Shown piece after piece: positions 12,001 to 22,709 of a stretch of 64,000 nucleotides of DNA. Below the pieces are notes generated by a model that did no database searches, had not been told where the DNA came from, and saw only the letters and a program-made list of their open reading frames with translations. Numbering within the stretch: position 1 is the stretch's first letter; each line of letters begins with the position of its first letter. Location of the stretch: assembly GCF_000003195.3 (NCBI RefSeq), contig NC_012871.2, positions 53,595,978-53,659,977 of the forward strand, written 5' to 3'. The DNA comes from Sorghum bicolor. Lineage: Eukaryota > Streptophyta > Magnoliopsida > Poales > Poaceae. The position numbers and the translations under genes are program-made.

Positions 12001-12263
12001 TAAGAGAAAACTCTTTTATATTTTCCAGAACTATATATTTGTATAAATTCCTTTCAATTTGATTTTTAAACCAAACAACCTAGTCTTACAATCAATCAAA
12101 AATATTATGCACCAGCATGAATGCAGCATTTCATGTTTCTAAACCTTATGGTTTATTTTAAATAATTCCAAAAATTGTTATTTTGCCTAAACAATTCTCA
12201 GATAATTCATATAATTGTGCCAAATTGAATACTAATTTGAAAATAAATTTTTAGGGTGTTACA
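9070..12263 (-). repeat. 5' LTR of the Tekay-type element
   Basis: This 3194 bp copy pairs with 40-3218. The length difference comes from a 15 bp insertion near 11864-11878 (CACTGGGCC within a CG-rich run). In a minus-strand element this LTR would carry the promoter that drives the element RNA, reading leftward. I cannot place a TATA box with confidence. Confidence 0.95.
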
Positions 12264-12268
12264 TAAAA

Positions 12269-12736
12269 CCCTATATTTATACCTTTACCTTGATCACTTT
12301 ACTCCTTGTCTATCACCATGATCTCCACTTCATGCTTCATCTCTTTGTAATCATGTGGCCACCTTTCCATGCCACCTTGCACCTTCATCACATATGTTGC
12401 TATGCCTAACTCAAATCATTTAAACACAAGGCATTAGCAACTTGGTGTCATTAATTACCGAAGCCAAACTATGGTAGGTGGGCCCCACCTTTCAGGTGGT
12501 GTCTTTTCGAGCCCTCTCGAGTATTCCTGAGTTGATGTTTCATGTATTCTCTCTATGTAAATCTGACATGTGGACCTTCTTTTGTTGTTATTCTGATAAC
12601 CCCTGCAGAAATAGACAATCACCAAAACTTGTGGAATTTTGTTAGTGATAACCCCTATAGCTAGATAGTATTCTTATTTAAGTTCTTTCTCATACTATGT
12701 TGACAGCTAAAAAGAGTACTTATCTACCATCAAGAC
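12269..12736. repeat. 3' part of an LTR related to the solo LTR at 13044-14323
   Basis: A block at about 12545-12650 (CTCTATGTAAATCTGACATG, then CAGAAATAGACAATCACC) closely matches 14135-14235 near the 3' end of the solo LTR. The sequence also ends similarly (CATCAAGACA here, CCGTCAACA there). It is interrupted on its left by the Tekay-type element; the rest of the LTR would lie left of the window. Confidence 0.6.
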
Positions 12737-13038
12737 AGGGCCACATGACGCGCAACCTCGTCACAAGTGTGGCCAACCCTTCGCGTGGCTGACCCTAACG
12801 CATACACCTTGTCTTGGGCGCGGGCAAGCCCTCCCCTGGTGTGAACCTGCATGGGCGCAAGGCTCCAACCACGATCATGGGCCCATGGTGTGGCACGGTC
12901 GGTGGCGCGGTCGGCCCCGGCCCTGACGTGCGGCCACGTCCCTAGTGCAGCCAGCGTCCCGGGCACAACTGGCTCTAGCCCGCGGTGCAGGCAAGCAGGC
13001 ATGCCAGGCCAGGCGCAAGTTCGTGGTCGGCCCCCGGC
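12737..13038. other. GC-rich intergenic stretch without recognisable feature
   Basis: About 300 bases, GC-rich, with short ORFs on both strands that resemble no protein family I know. Its phrase GTGGTCGG recurs on the right of the solo LTR, as expected for one continuous host sequence. I see nothing else in it. Confidence 0.4.
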
Positions 13039-13043
13039 ATGGT

Positions 13044-14323
13044 TGTTGGGTATTTTAAACGCAAACAGAAAAATCCGCAAGCGCACGGATACTGATGTAG
13101 CTTTCACCCGGGAGTATTCCAGAGTATCGATTTTCCACAGAGAACGTGAGTGTACTAATTAAGATCCAAAATCGCCCAAGGATAACTATATAAGTATTTT
13201 TGGTGGGAAGAGAGGAAGTTTCCTGAGAGTTCTCTAGTTGATCTAAGAATCAAGAATTACTTCAAGATTATCTATATCGGGACATCAGAGCACTAACCAC
13301 GGAAAGAGATGAGAAGGGGGCTAGGAAGGTCTGACTACGGTCCTACAAACACCGATCCGAACGTGGTGGAATACGTCGACCGTTAGGGCTGTCACTACCC
13401 TAAGGCTACCACAACAATCCGCAGGATTGGGTGCAATTCCAGGTAATCGCAAGACTAAACACCACGTCTAATCTATTAATTACTACTCGAGCGTTATAAA
13501 GACTAGAGCACTTGATGCAAGCGGGAATCCAATAAATAACTTGAATGTAAATAAAAGTAATTAAAGAACTCAGGAATTATGAATTGAAGAACCTGGAGAA
13601 CGATGAAGAACGAACCAGATGCTGCAAAAGTATAATGTTGAGAAAGATCCGACAGACCCGGCTCCTCCTCCGCTCTCCTCTTCTCTCTCCCTATTTTCTA
13701 GATTACAACTAGAACTAACTAGAACTAGAACTAGAAGAACTAGAACTAGAACTAGATGAACTAGAACTAGATCTAGATGAACTAGAGGTAGAACTAGAAG
13801 AACTAGAGGGATCCTCTCTACTTGGATGAAGAATTGAAACCCTAACTTTCATTCTGTAGAAGAGGTATGATCTCCAGGGGCCAGGGGGGTCTAGTTTTAT
13901 AGTCCCTTCAAGTGAATCTGGGCCGTTGGATCAAACCGACATTGATCGTGTGGTTTTCCTTGATCCTTTAGGTCGGTGGAGCAATATCCCGAAAGAGAGT
14001 CCTGATTGGACTCTGGCTGAGGGCGGGCGCCCAGGAAAGGTGGGCGGGCGCCCTGTCCTTGTGTCCTCTCGGCCTCCACTTCGGTCCCATGGCTTCTGGA
14101 GTCTTCTATATGATAGAAAATTGCGCAGCACGTTAATATCTCTATGTAAACCCGACATGTGGGCCTTTCTTCCATATTTCCTGATAACCCCCTGCAGAAA
14201 TAGACAAACACCAAAACTCGTGGAATTCTGTCAGATAAAACCCTAAGTCTAGGTGTTGGTTGCATTTGGATCCTTTTCTATGATTAGTTGATGGTTAAAT
14301 GTGAGCATTAAGGACCGTCAACA
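13044..14323. mobile_element. Solo LTR with intact target-site duplication
   Basis: This 1280 bp sequence begins TGTTGGGTAT and ends CCGTCAACA, with inverted termini TGTTG/CAACA. It is flanked by a perfect 5 bp duplication ATGGT (13039-13043 and 14324-14328). No internal retrotransposon sequence is present, so it is a solo LTR left by recombination between the two LTRs of one element. The parent family cannot be assigned without the coding part. Confidence 0.9.
13708..13808. repeat. Imperfect short tandem repeat, unit AGAACT/AGATGAACT
   Basis: About 100 bases are built from variants of AGAACT with longer AGATGAACT and AGAAGAACT versions interspersed. It lies inside the solo LTR and is a simple-sequence expansion of that LTR, not a coding repeat. 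Confidence 0.85.
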
Positions 14324-14833
14324 ATGGTCGGTGTGGTCGGTGTAGCCACTTGAGTGCTATAACACCCCGGTTTTTAAAAGAAGACCATAGTCATCATATG
14401 TATACCTAAGAAGTTCACACATATAATAAAAGAACAGAAATATTAGAAACAATATTATATTTAGTGAAAATATATTTATATTAACACTTACAACTATCAG
14501 AGTATTCTCAGGGACGGCTGACTGGAGGCTCCGTATGCCAGACACTTCTATAGATCTTCTGCTACATCTTTGTTTCTCTTTTGAGAAGCATTGTGCTATT
14601 CACTAGGGTTGTGGAGAAATAGCAAGGGTGAGTTCATGTCGAACTCAACAAATATAGGCGGAAAGTATATGATATGCAATCAAAGGAAAAGTTGACACTG
14701 TTTAACTACAGTTGACCTTTTAAGTTGGTAAACTTTTATTACAACTCTTTTATTAAAACAACCTATTACTAAATATGAGTGAAGCATCCCAACCCTTAAT
14801 TGGATGAAGTAAATTAACAATATTATTACTCAC

Positions 14834-14856
14834 CATTATTATTATTATTATTATTA
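14834..14856. repeat. ATT trinucleotide microsatellite
   Basis: A run of seven or more ATT units (with a near-perfect extension on the left) lies inside the degraded LTR. It is a simple repeat with no coding meaning. Confidence 0.85.
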
Positions 14857-15450
14857 CTGAGGTAGCAACCTCAGATAGTAACTCGGGTAGCAACCCTGTT
14901 AAGGTCATGGGATAGCAATCCCAAACAAGAACACAAGATAGCAATCCTGCCAAACACGAGGTAGCCACCTCAACCAGTATTCTTCTCCAAGTCCCATGTG
15001 AGTCCATTTTTCTCATCGTGTGAGGATCTGGGCCGTTCGTGACCGTGAACACGACTGATATATCAGTTTGATCAAACTCTGTAGAGGTTGTATACTTTCA
15101 CTTCAAGTCGTGATTCCCATTTGCCCAGGTCATGACTCCCCAAAATACTTCAAAGGTGAGTAGACCGGGTTTCAATATGAGACTGTTCAAAGGTTCCAGC
15201 TAATAGAGTGCAACTCGTAAGTTTTGGTCGAGGCATGCGGCAGCCGCGCCCATAGCAATGGGACCCTAGACTGACCAACCTCTTAATATGAATACCCAAG
15301 CTACTTTCTTACGCCTACCCAAAAAGTTACATCCTACTAGTAGAGGTCCTCATACTAAGTCAAGCTAAGCTTGAAGCTATATTGTAAGTCCCAGGTGGCC
15401 GCTCCATGACTAAGTCTTTACGGAGGGCAGCAATGGGTACCCCTAGAAAC

Positions 15451-18400
15451 TGTAACATCCCCAATGTTACGAACACTAAAAGCGGATCATGTCATCATAA
15501 GCATTGCAAAGCATATTTGTTAAGCACATTATTATGCATCAACTTAAAACAAGTTTATTTTGATTGCTTATGCTTAGGGAAGTAGAGTGTGCTTATGTGG
15601 TGTGTTGATGCTTGTGTGGTTGCTAAAACCCTAGGGTGGAAGTTTTCCGAAAAGCTAGGGGGGGGGGAAACCTGATTTTTGGAACCCTAGATTTGCCCCC
15701 TTTTTGCACAACTTGAAAACTAAGCAAAATTTGAGGTTGGGTTCAAAAGCAAAGTTGTAGATCTTGTCAAGAGGTACAACTTTGGTGTTTTGAGTTTTTG
15801 AAGTTTCAATACAAAATTCAAAGTAATTTTGAAAATACAGATTTCTAGAAAATGTCCCCTTTTCCAATTTAAACCTCCAATTCAAAATCCATTTGGAATT
15901 TTGAAAAGTGGTCAACATGAAAGTTGTAGAACACAAAAAGTTGAGCAACTTTCATGTTGGGAGTTTTTCAAGTTGTTTAGGAAAAACAAAAGTAATTTTG
16001 GAAATTCTGATCTGCCCCAATTCAAACCAAATTTGCCCCCAAATTGAATTTTCGAATTTCAAACTGTTTCCCCTAAATTCATGCCCTTACACTCAAAATC
16101 AGTTCTGGACTCTTAAATATGTTTTGTAGCTTATAAAATTTGGAACAACTTTTGTTTTGACACAAATTTGACTCCAGTTCAAATTTCGGGCGAATTTTAC
16201 AAAACTACAAACTGTGGATGAGGATTGCTACAGTGTTCGGCAGGGGGGGGGTGCTCTGCCGCCGCGGCAGAGCCGCCTCCGCGCGCGACGCCACGCAGCT
16301 GGCCACGCAGCTGCTTGCTGCTGTGCTTCGCGCGGACGTCCTCATTCGCATCGCAGGCGCCGTCGCGTGGATAAAGCCTCGGGTGGCCGGGACTTTCTTT
16401 TCTTCTTCCTGAACCTCGACGCCGACGAGCTCCCTGTGCCTCCCAATTTCGCCTCACCCGTTGCCTTTCCAAGCCCTTTGAGCACGCCAGCAGCTCCGCC
16501 TTGAGCTCCGCCACCGGTTGCGCCCCCAAACACACGCTCTACCCTACCGTAGCTCCAACCCGAGCCGTTTCCTTCCACAACTCCGGCCGAGCGCCGCCGC
16601 GAGCACGCCACCGTGGCTAGCACCACTCCGGCCCTCTCCACTATTGCTTTTCGCTCGGCTGAAGTCGTGGTGAGCTTCTAATGCTTTTGCGCTACTCCTT
16701 GTGCGCTCTACTCGCCTGTGGTGGCCAGCGTGTGCTCGGCCGCGACGGCCATCCGCCATGAGCGTGGACAGGGAGGGTAGGGGGGAGTAAAGGTGGTCTC
16801 GTGTGTCCTAGGGGTTGCGCGAGACGTCGGAGATGCTAACCCACCCCGCCGCGCAGGCCGGGAGCTCACCGGCGCGGAGCCAGGGCTCACCGGAGCGGTG
16901 GTGAGAGGTGGAAGACGCCCCTGACGAGCGGGACCCGCTCGTCAGCGGCCGTGTGAGAGAGCAGCGCCAGCGCGCGCAGGCCGCGCGGGAAAGCGCTCGC
17001 GGGCCGACCTGGGCCGAGTCCAAGCAGGCCGCCCGCACGCCACAGTGCCTTTTTCTTTTCCCTTTTTGTTTAATTATGCTGAATGTTTGGATTTGTGTGA
17101 TAAATTGTGTGATGATCCAAAAATGATGAGAATTTTTGTATAGACTCCCTGAAATATGTAGAACCAAAGAAAAATAGTAGGTTCTGTGTTTTGACAGTTT
17201 GCAAGGGTATAAAAATTGGCTCCTTTAATTAGCAAATAAAACTTGTATGAATTTTAATAATTTATTTGTATGTCCAAAAATCACCAAAATTTGTGGGATA
17301 CCTCTGAATGTTATTTCCAGGCTTCACACAAAATTTGGTGGCATTTGGATAATGTTTGAATAAATTAATATTAAACCCTTACTTAGTAATTAAATAATAA
17401 TTCCAAAATAATTAAACAATGATTAGTTAAATCTTCATGATTAGGTTGAGTGATTTTAGGGTTATGTGATGACCTGAGGTCATCAACCCTAATGACCTTT
17501 GGCATTGAATTATTGTTTGGCCTCAATGCTTAATTACTGTCATTAGTGATTAATTAAGAGTTAATTAAGGTAAATAGGACTAATAAGTATTTAATTTAGG
17601 ATAATTATGAATTAAGAAAAGTCTTAATTGTCCGATGCAACCCCTTGGGTAAAAACAACTTTATTTATTGATTATTCTGAATTACACCAAGAAGGCAAGT
17701 TGTATTCAAATGGGTCCATCTTGCATATTTGCCATACGCATATCACAAGCATTCATCATTTCGCGTATAGTGTCCGTGACCGAAGGAGCGCCCGTTGAAC
17801 CAAACCTCGAGGTCGGTGCTCCGTTCGAGGAAGTCGGATCCGAGACTTGGGAAGTCTCCGAGGGTCCCTCTCTGCCCTGCAACCAAGGCAAGCCCCGGAT
17901 GCATTAACCCTCCTTGAATGTTTTAAATCTTTTATCACTTATGAATTGAAAATGCTGCACTAGGTAGTTGAGAATTGGGTTAACCTACTTGCTGCATTTA
18001 CTGCCTTGATATCTGTTATCCTGTCCTTGACACCTGTTTATTTAAAACTGCGTAGTAATGCTTAGCCCTGCTACTAGATAGGTTTTCAAATAAGAAAGTT
18101 TGAAGGGTTGTTGTGGAATACATTTATGATCAATGATGTTTTAATCTGAGACCGGTCGGTGGACTTGCTTTGAGAATGGAGTCTTAAAGTAGTGTCTCCA
18201 ACTGTGTCGGTTAAGGACCGGTCCGTTGATGGCCCGCTGGGTTGAGAATTTATAGTACTAGCCACTTGCCCTCGGTAAGCCCGGTCTTGTGATCCCTCGA
18301 CGCGAACAGCTACTCGCGCACTGGGAGTGGAAAGATGGCGAGAGTAGTGTGTACCCACCTTACGGATCTGAGATGACCGGAAAACATCTAGATCGGCTGT

Positions 18401-19496
18401 AGGATGGTGGAGTACTGTGCTCTCGGGTGCCGCGAACCTGGTCAAATTTGGGTAGAGCTTGATTTGGGTTGACATATGCAAGATTTGGTTCTACATATGT
18501 CGGGTGGTTAGAAACTCCAGCTGGATTGCTAAGCGGTTCGAATCGTCGTTGCTCCCCGATTGGGAGACTCAATCCACTGCCCCTCATCGTAGTTAAATAT
18601 GCAACTAAGTGCTAAACTGAGAAAGGGGAAATGTCTCATGAGGTCCGGATCCCAATTCCCAGACTCATAGCGACATGAAGCTATGGCCATCGAATAAATG
18701 ATACTCTATTTTAGGACTAGTAACTCCCAGACTCGTCTGTGGGGAAACAACTAGTTAGACTGTCCTCGAACTCCTCGGCCTCGACGGGAGAGGAATTCGC
18801 AGGTAAAACATGAAAGTAAGGATGCACTATTAGTAAGCTTTTTGGCAAAACATTCTGGCTCCTTGCTCAGCCACTCTTGGCCTACCCTAAGCCTGCATTC
18901 CTAAGTTCTCCTCTTTTCCTGCCGGATAAGTCTTGTTGAGTACTCCCGTACTCAGGGTGTTATAACCCCTATTGCAGGTGAAGCTCAGGAGCCGACTTGT
19001 TTCGGACCCTGTTGCGTGACCGTCGTCGAGGTTGACGACGAAGAAGAGTGAGCGTGACCCATGGGCAGGGTATGTAAATTTGTAATCTCTGTTCTAAAGT
19101 TCAAGTTGCTCCGCTGGACCTGGTTTGTAATAACACTCTGCTATTTGGAAGAACTCCTTTTGTAAAATAAGTTATGTAATACTTCCGCTGTTTTACTCTG
19201 AAATATTATTTTGGTCGTATGTCGTTTGTGGTACTGCAATGTCTTCGCAACGAATGATCCTGGTGTTAAGGTGGCCACTTGCTATCCTGTAAGGGCGAGA
19301 AGAAGAAGTTCTCGTTAATTAACCACCACCAGTGGTCAGGACGAGCCGACTTGGCACGCCGCAGGTAGCAGTGGAATGAGCGTCCAGCGACGTTCATCGG
19401 ACTTCTAAAGTGGGAGGATCCCCGACACCGCCGTCAGGGGTCCTTAGGACAATGACAGGTGTCGGTGGGCCCAAACACTTAGGGGGTTCTGCCACA
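15451..19496. mobile_element. 4.0 kb solo LTR with intact target-site duplication
   Basis: The sequence begins TGTAACATCCCC and ends GGTTCTGCCACA. It is flanked by GAAAC on both sides (15446-15450 and 19497-19501), a perfect 5 bp duplication. No gag or pol sequence is present across 4046 bases, so this is a very long solo LTR of a gypsy-type element. It contains poly-G runs near 15659 and 16243 and a GC-rich block at about 16220-17040. The ORFs inside are short and resemble nothing known. It interrupts the older LTR described at 14358-20547. Confidence 0.85.
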
Positions 19497-20790
19497 GAAA
19501 CCGGGCCAAACTGTAGTACTCATTCCCCCTTTTCTCATCAATCCATAATGCTCACAAGCATCATAACATCTCCATCATCCAAGTGACCATTGTTCACCAT
19601 TTAAACATTAATCATCATTAAAAAAATTATTAGACAAGATTATTACTTTCATTATCATATGGAATATATGAGTAGAGCAGCTAAGCATATCTACTATTCA
19701 CTAACGACCCATATATAAAATCGAGGAGTACAAAGAATATAGTAAAGGGCTAGTTAGGTCCTTAGAGACACGTGCAACAAAAGTAAAAGTGAATTATAAT
19801 TAATGAATAGGTACAATATGATCAAAAGGTGCATGCACTTGCCTTTTCCTAGAGTTTAGTTGTTCAGAAGTCTTTAGCTTCCACTGTACTTGCCGGTCGT
19901 CAGCTCTTGGTCTTTAGCGCTAACAAACAATGCTTCCTCTACTCGTGGGTCACACAAACCGCCACACAAGCAGACACACTAGGAGACAAACAAACAACTA
20001 GACACAACTATTGAGAACATACACTAAACAAAAGAGATACTTTGAAAAGAGCACACTAAATGACATGGCTCGATACTACGATTGTAAAACCGAAGAATGA
20101 TAGAAAGTGGAGCTATTAATAAAGAGCTATCGTTAACGAGGTTACGTCTAATGAGATGCGTGTGACATACAAAGAAGACGGAACTATAAACTTAATTCAT
20201 TTTAGTTAATGAAATAAGGTTGGATATTTTAGAGAAATATCCCAAAGCGGAAATATCCAAATTATATTGAATATAAAATTTGGAGTTAAACCCTAGTCAA
20301 ATTTTAGTTATAAAAGATCATATATTATTTAAGTCATTTCAACATCTATCATTTAGAAAACATAAAATATGTGAGAGTAGCTAATCAAATTAGTATATGT
20401 TTAAAATAAACAAGTTACAATTAGTAAAGAAGCATTCAAGTTGAATGGATCAAATAAATATTTATTTATAAAGGACCAAAATTATAAACCTAAGTTGCTT
20501 TTAATTTAAAAACAGGCATAGCATAAATATTAATATGAGTATTCACATTATGTAGTGGATATATTCCCTTCATTGCCATCAGGCTTGTACTGTATGTACA
20601 TAGTCCCACTATGAGATATGTTATGATGAAAGCCATATTATTTTAGAAAAAAAATATAGCACGAGTAACTGGGTCATCCTGAGTTGGATATGGTGAGAAA
20701 ATCATCAATAATTATGTTAGCCATAAAGACTCCCCTAATTTTGAAGATTTTATTTGCACCACATATGCAAAGTGAAGACTAATCACTAGG

Positions 20791-21080
20791 CCAACTGTGT
20801 ATCCCCCTTATGGCTAGTGTGTGAGAAAGAAAATATTTTCCATCTGTGTAAGTTGAGTCACAAAACCGACCTAGTTGAGTCCTTGATTTAAAGGATCAAG
20901 TGGATAATGTGAATTGCATGGCCGTTGCTGCAGAATCATAGGCTACCAACCAGCCGTTGGAGCCATGCAACATTATATACTGCAAGATTTATCCAACTCA
21001 GGCCAACTGTGTATCCCCTTATCTTATGGCTAGTGTGTGAGAAAGAAAGTATTTCCCATCTATGTATATTAAGTTGTGCG
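20791..21080. repeat. Local duplication inside the decayed copia element
   Basis: A block of about 75 bases beginning GGCCAACTGTGTATCCCC and containing TTATGGCTAGTGTGTGAGAAAGAAA occurs at about 20791-20870 and again at 21001-21078, roughly 210 bases apart. The copies differ by a few bases and a small indel, so the duplication is old. Confidence 0.75.
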
Positions 21081-21109
21081 ATATATGTGCCAGTATCGCC
21101 ATATCAAGT

Positions 21110-21433
21110 GTACACCAAAGAAACCCCACCAGAAGCTAGGATGTATGAGCCTATAAATGAGGATGTTCATGAGGCTTGGTAAGCTGACTGCATTTTTGAG
21201 CATTAGGGGGAGATAGACATCTAGAAGAATGCCAGAAAATTACATGAAATGAAATGATAGAATGCATTCCATCTACACATGCGCTAGTCAATCTGGACCG
21301 GAAGTTTAGAGAATTATGCATTTGCAAATTGTTGCAAATGAGCTGCCAAATGCCTTCAGTGATAAAAAATTACAAGGCCACATTTACCTATAGTAAGTGC
21401 GCCGAAGAGAGTCTAGGTAGCCCAGAAGGTTAC
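21110..21433 (+). pseudogene. Copia integrase C-terminal linker remnant
   Basis: The plus-strand translation contains VNLDRKFRELCICKLLQMS followed by CQMPSVIKNYKATFT. This resembles the segment after the integrase core in grass copia polyproteins, where a LQxxANQMPDAFTDYK-like phrase is typical. Frame breaks and stops show decay. It is cut at 21433 by the Tat-type insertion and resumes at 34270. Confidence 0.6.
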
Positions 21434-22150
21434 TGTTGGTGCAAAAGCGGATCTGCAAACATAAAGGGCTAATACCCGATTCTAACGTTAAGGCGTGCCA
21501 GCCGATTTGACCTTACTATCGGCAAAGGTGATAACTCAAATACTTTGGTCCCCACAACAGCGATGCGCCCGGATGTCACGGCCAAGAGGTATTCACGCGG
21601 AACTCGAGAACACGCCGAGCTTAAGTCGACGAATTCCTAAGAACTCGTAGAAAAAAGGAAAATATGACGAAGTCGTCGAAAAAATAGATGCTAGAATGTG
21701 AGTAAAAGATTGTGTTTGATTGATTGATAGATATCTCATTACAAGGCCTCAGGGTCTACATTTATACCCTGCTCAAAGAGCTACAATCAGACACGACTAG
21801 GGCTCGAATTCCAAATTAAACGGAATCCGTATACAAAACGAACTTAAATATCTATGGAAAACATAAAACTATCTTCCCGTGACAAACCGGGACACCACCA
21901 TAGATCAACCGGCAACCTTCACGTTCTCCTTCCGAGTCATCGGCAGACTTCTCATCATAGCCATCGGCAAAGACTAACGCTGACCATCGGCACGAACGCG
22001 TCACCACTTCTGGACTTAGTCACATTCAGCTGTCTCTTCATCGGCAACCACCCTCATCGGCAACTCCCTTGTAGACCAGTTACTGTTTCCCCATCTTGCC
22101 AATCTATACTTTAGCGATCCCTGGGTATGTGTCCAAAAACGGTGTCAACA
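21434..22150 (-). repeat. 3' LTR of the Tat-type element
   Basis: A 717 bp LTR with TGTTG/CAACA ends. It contains seven copies of ATCGGC/GCCGAT, mostly as CATCGGCA. The inserting host sequence on its left is the copia integrase remnant. Confidence 0.95.
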
Positions 22151-22168
22151 CATGCCCCCCAATTTTGG
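22151..22168 (-). other. Polypurine tract of the Tat-type element
   Basis: Directly inside the 3' LTR the minus strand reads CCAAAATTGGGGGGCATG, ending at the LTR boundary. This is the expected position and composition of the plus-strand primer. Confidence 0.8.
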
Positions 22169-22550
22169 AGTATAAAATCATTAATGCTCCAAAATTCTCT
22201 GCAGTAATGATGCCTTTCTGCAATTAATTCTCTCAATTTGGTAACCGACCGTTGAAGTCAAACAACCATGGCCCGATTCTTCCGCAGATTCCTCGAATTC
22301 CTCAACCTCCCAAACTGGACATCTCCACTTTATTCGCCCATCGGCAATATTACCGTTAGAGGGAGCTGTCGATGGACCGACCAGGAGATCTTGCACAGTG
22401 AAATATCTCCAAAACCACGACCGCCTGCTGTCAAATCACCTGTGCAATCCCTTGATTATCGTGCGAACAGTTACCATATCCATCTGAACACCCTCAGATT
22501 TCACGGATGCGGCAAAGAGATAAGTCAGATTTGCTCCTGCCCGTTTTGTC

Positions 22551-22560
22551 CTATAAATAC
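22551..22560 (+). promoter_or_regulatory. Candidate TATA box for the antisense gene
   Basis: CTATAAATAC on the plus strand lies about 150 bases upstream of the first ATG (22710) of the antisense gene. It is a good match to the plant TATA consensus and no other feature explains it. It suggests that the antisense gene has its own promoter between the polypurine tract and the coding region. Confidence 0.6.
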
Positions 22561-22709
22561 TTCCTTCTCGGGTACTCCTTCTCCATCTTATCATTCTACA
22601 GCCCAAAACTTACTTTCACAGCGGCGGAACCACCCGAGGTTTCCAAGATCTCCAACGAAGGCCTTTCTCCACCAACCCCAAAGTCTTCGATCATCTTCCT
22701 TGCGAGGAG

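Larger units (their letters stand above)
40..12263 (-). mobile_element. Complete Ty3/gypsy LTR retrotransposon, Tekay/Del-type chromovirus, coding-defective
   Basis: Two long direct repeats (40-3218 and 9070-12263) start TG and end CA, and the unit is flanked by the 5 bp duplication TAAAA (35-39 and 12264-12268). On the minus strand the order is 5' LTR, iMet-type primer site, extra ORF, damaged gag, protease, RT, RNase H, integrase, chromodomain, polypurine tract, 3' LTR. Domain order and the chromodomain after the integrase place it among chromoviruses; LTRs above 3 kb and the extra ORF suit the Tekay/Del lineage. By eye the LTRs differ at roughly 35 positions in 3.18 kb plus a 15 bp indel, so insertion was recent. 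Gag carries an internal deletion, and three nonsense codons interrupt gag-pol, so this copy cannot be autonomous. Confidence 0.95.
14358..20547 (-). repeat. Degraded gypsy-type LTR split by a second solo LTR
   Basis: The left half (14358-15450) starts TATAACACCCCGG, close to the TGTAACACCC ends of Tekay-like LTRs. The right half (19502-20547) ends TGAGTATTCACA. Where the halves meet, the phrase AAGTCTTTACGGAGGGCAG matches AAGTCCTTACGGAGAGGAA in the Tekay-type LTR at about 985-1005, so this is a distant relative in the same orientation. No target-site duplication was found, so the outer limits are tentative. Its total length without the insertion would be about 2.1 kb. Confidence 0.5.

Noticed and set aside
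1..12263. A 9 kb tandem segmental duplication, because 40-3218 and 9070-12263 are nearly identical.
   Set aside because: TG/CA ends, a primer site, a polypurine tract and a TAAAA duplication show that these are the two LTRs of one element.
13708..13808. A CRISPR-like or coding repeat array.
   Set aside because: Units are 6-9 bases with no spacers; it is a simple-sequence expansion inside a plant LTR.
14358..20547. Target-site duplication for the degraded LTR.
   Set aside because: Bases before 14358 (AGTGC) do not match those after 20547 (TTATG), so the limits remain tentative.
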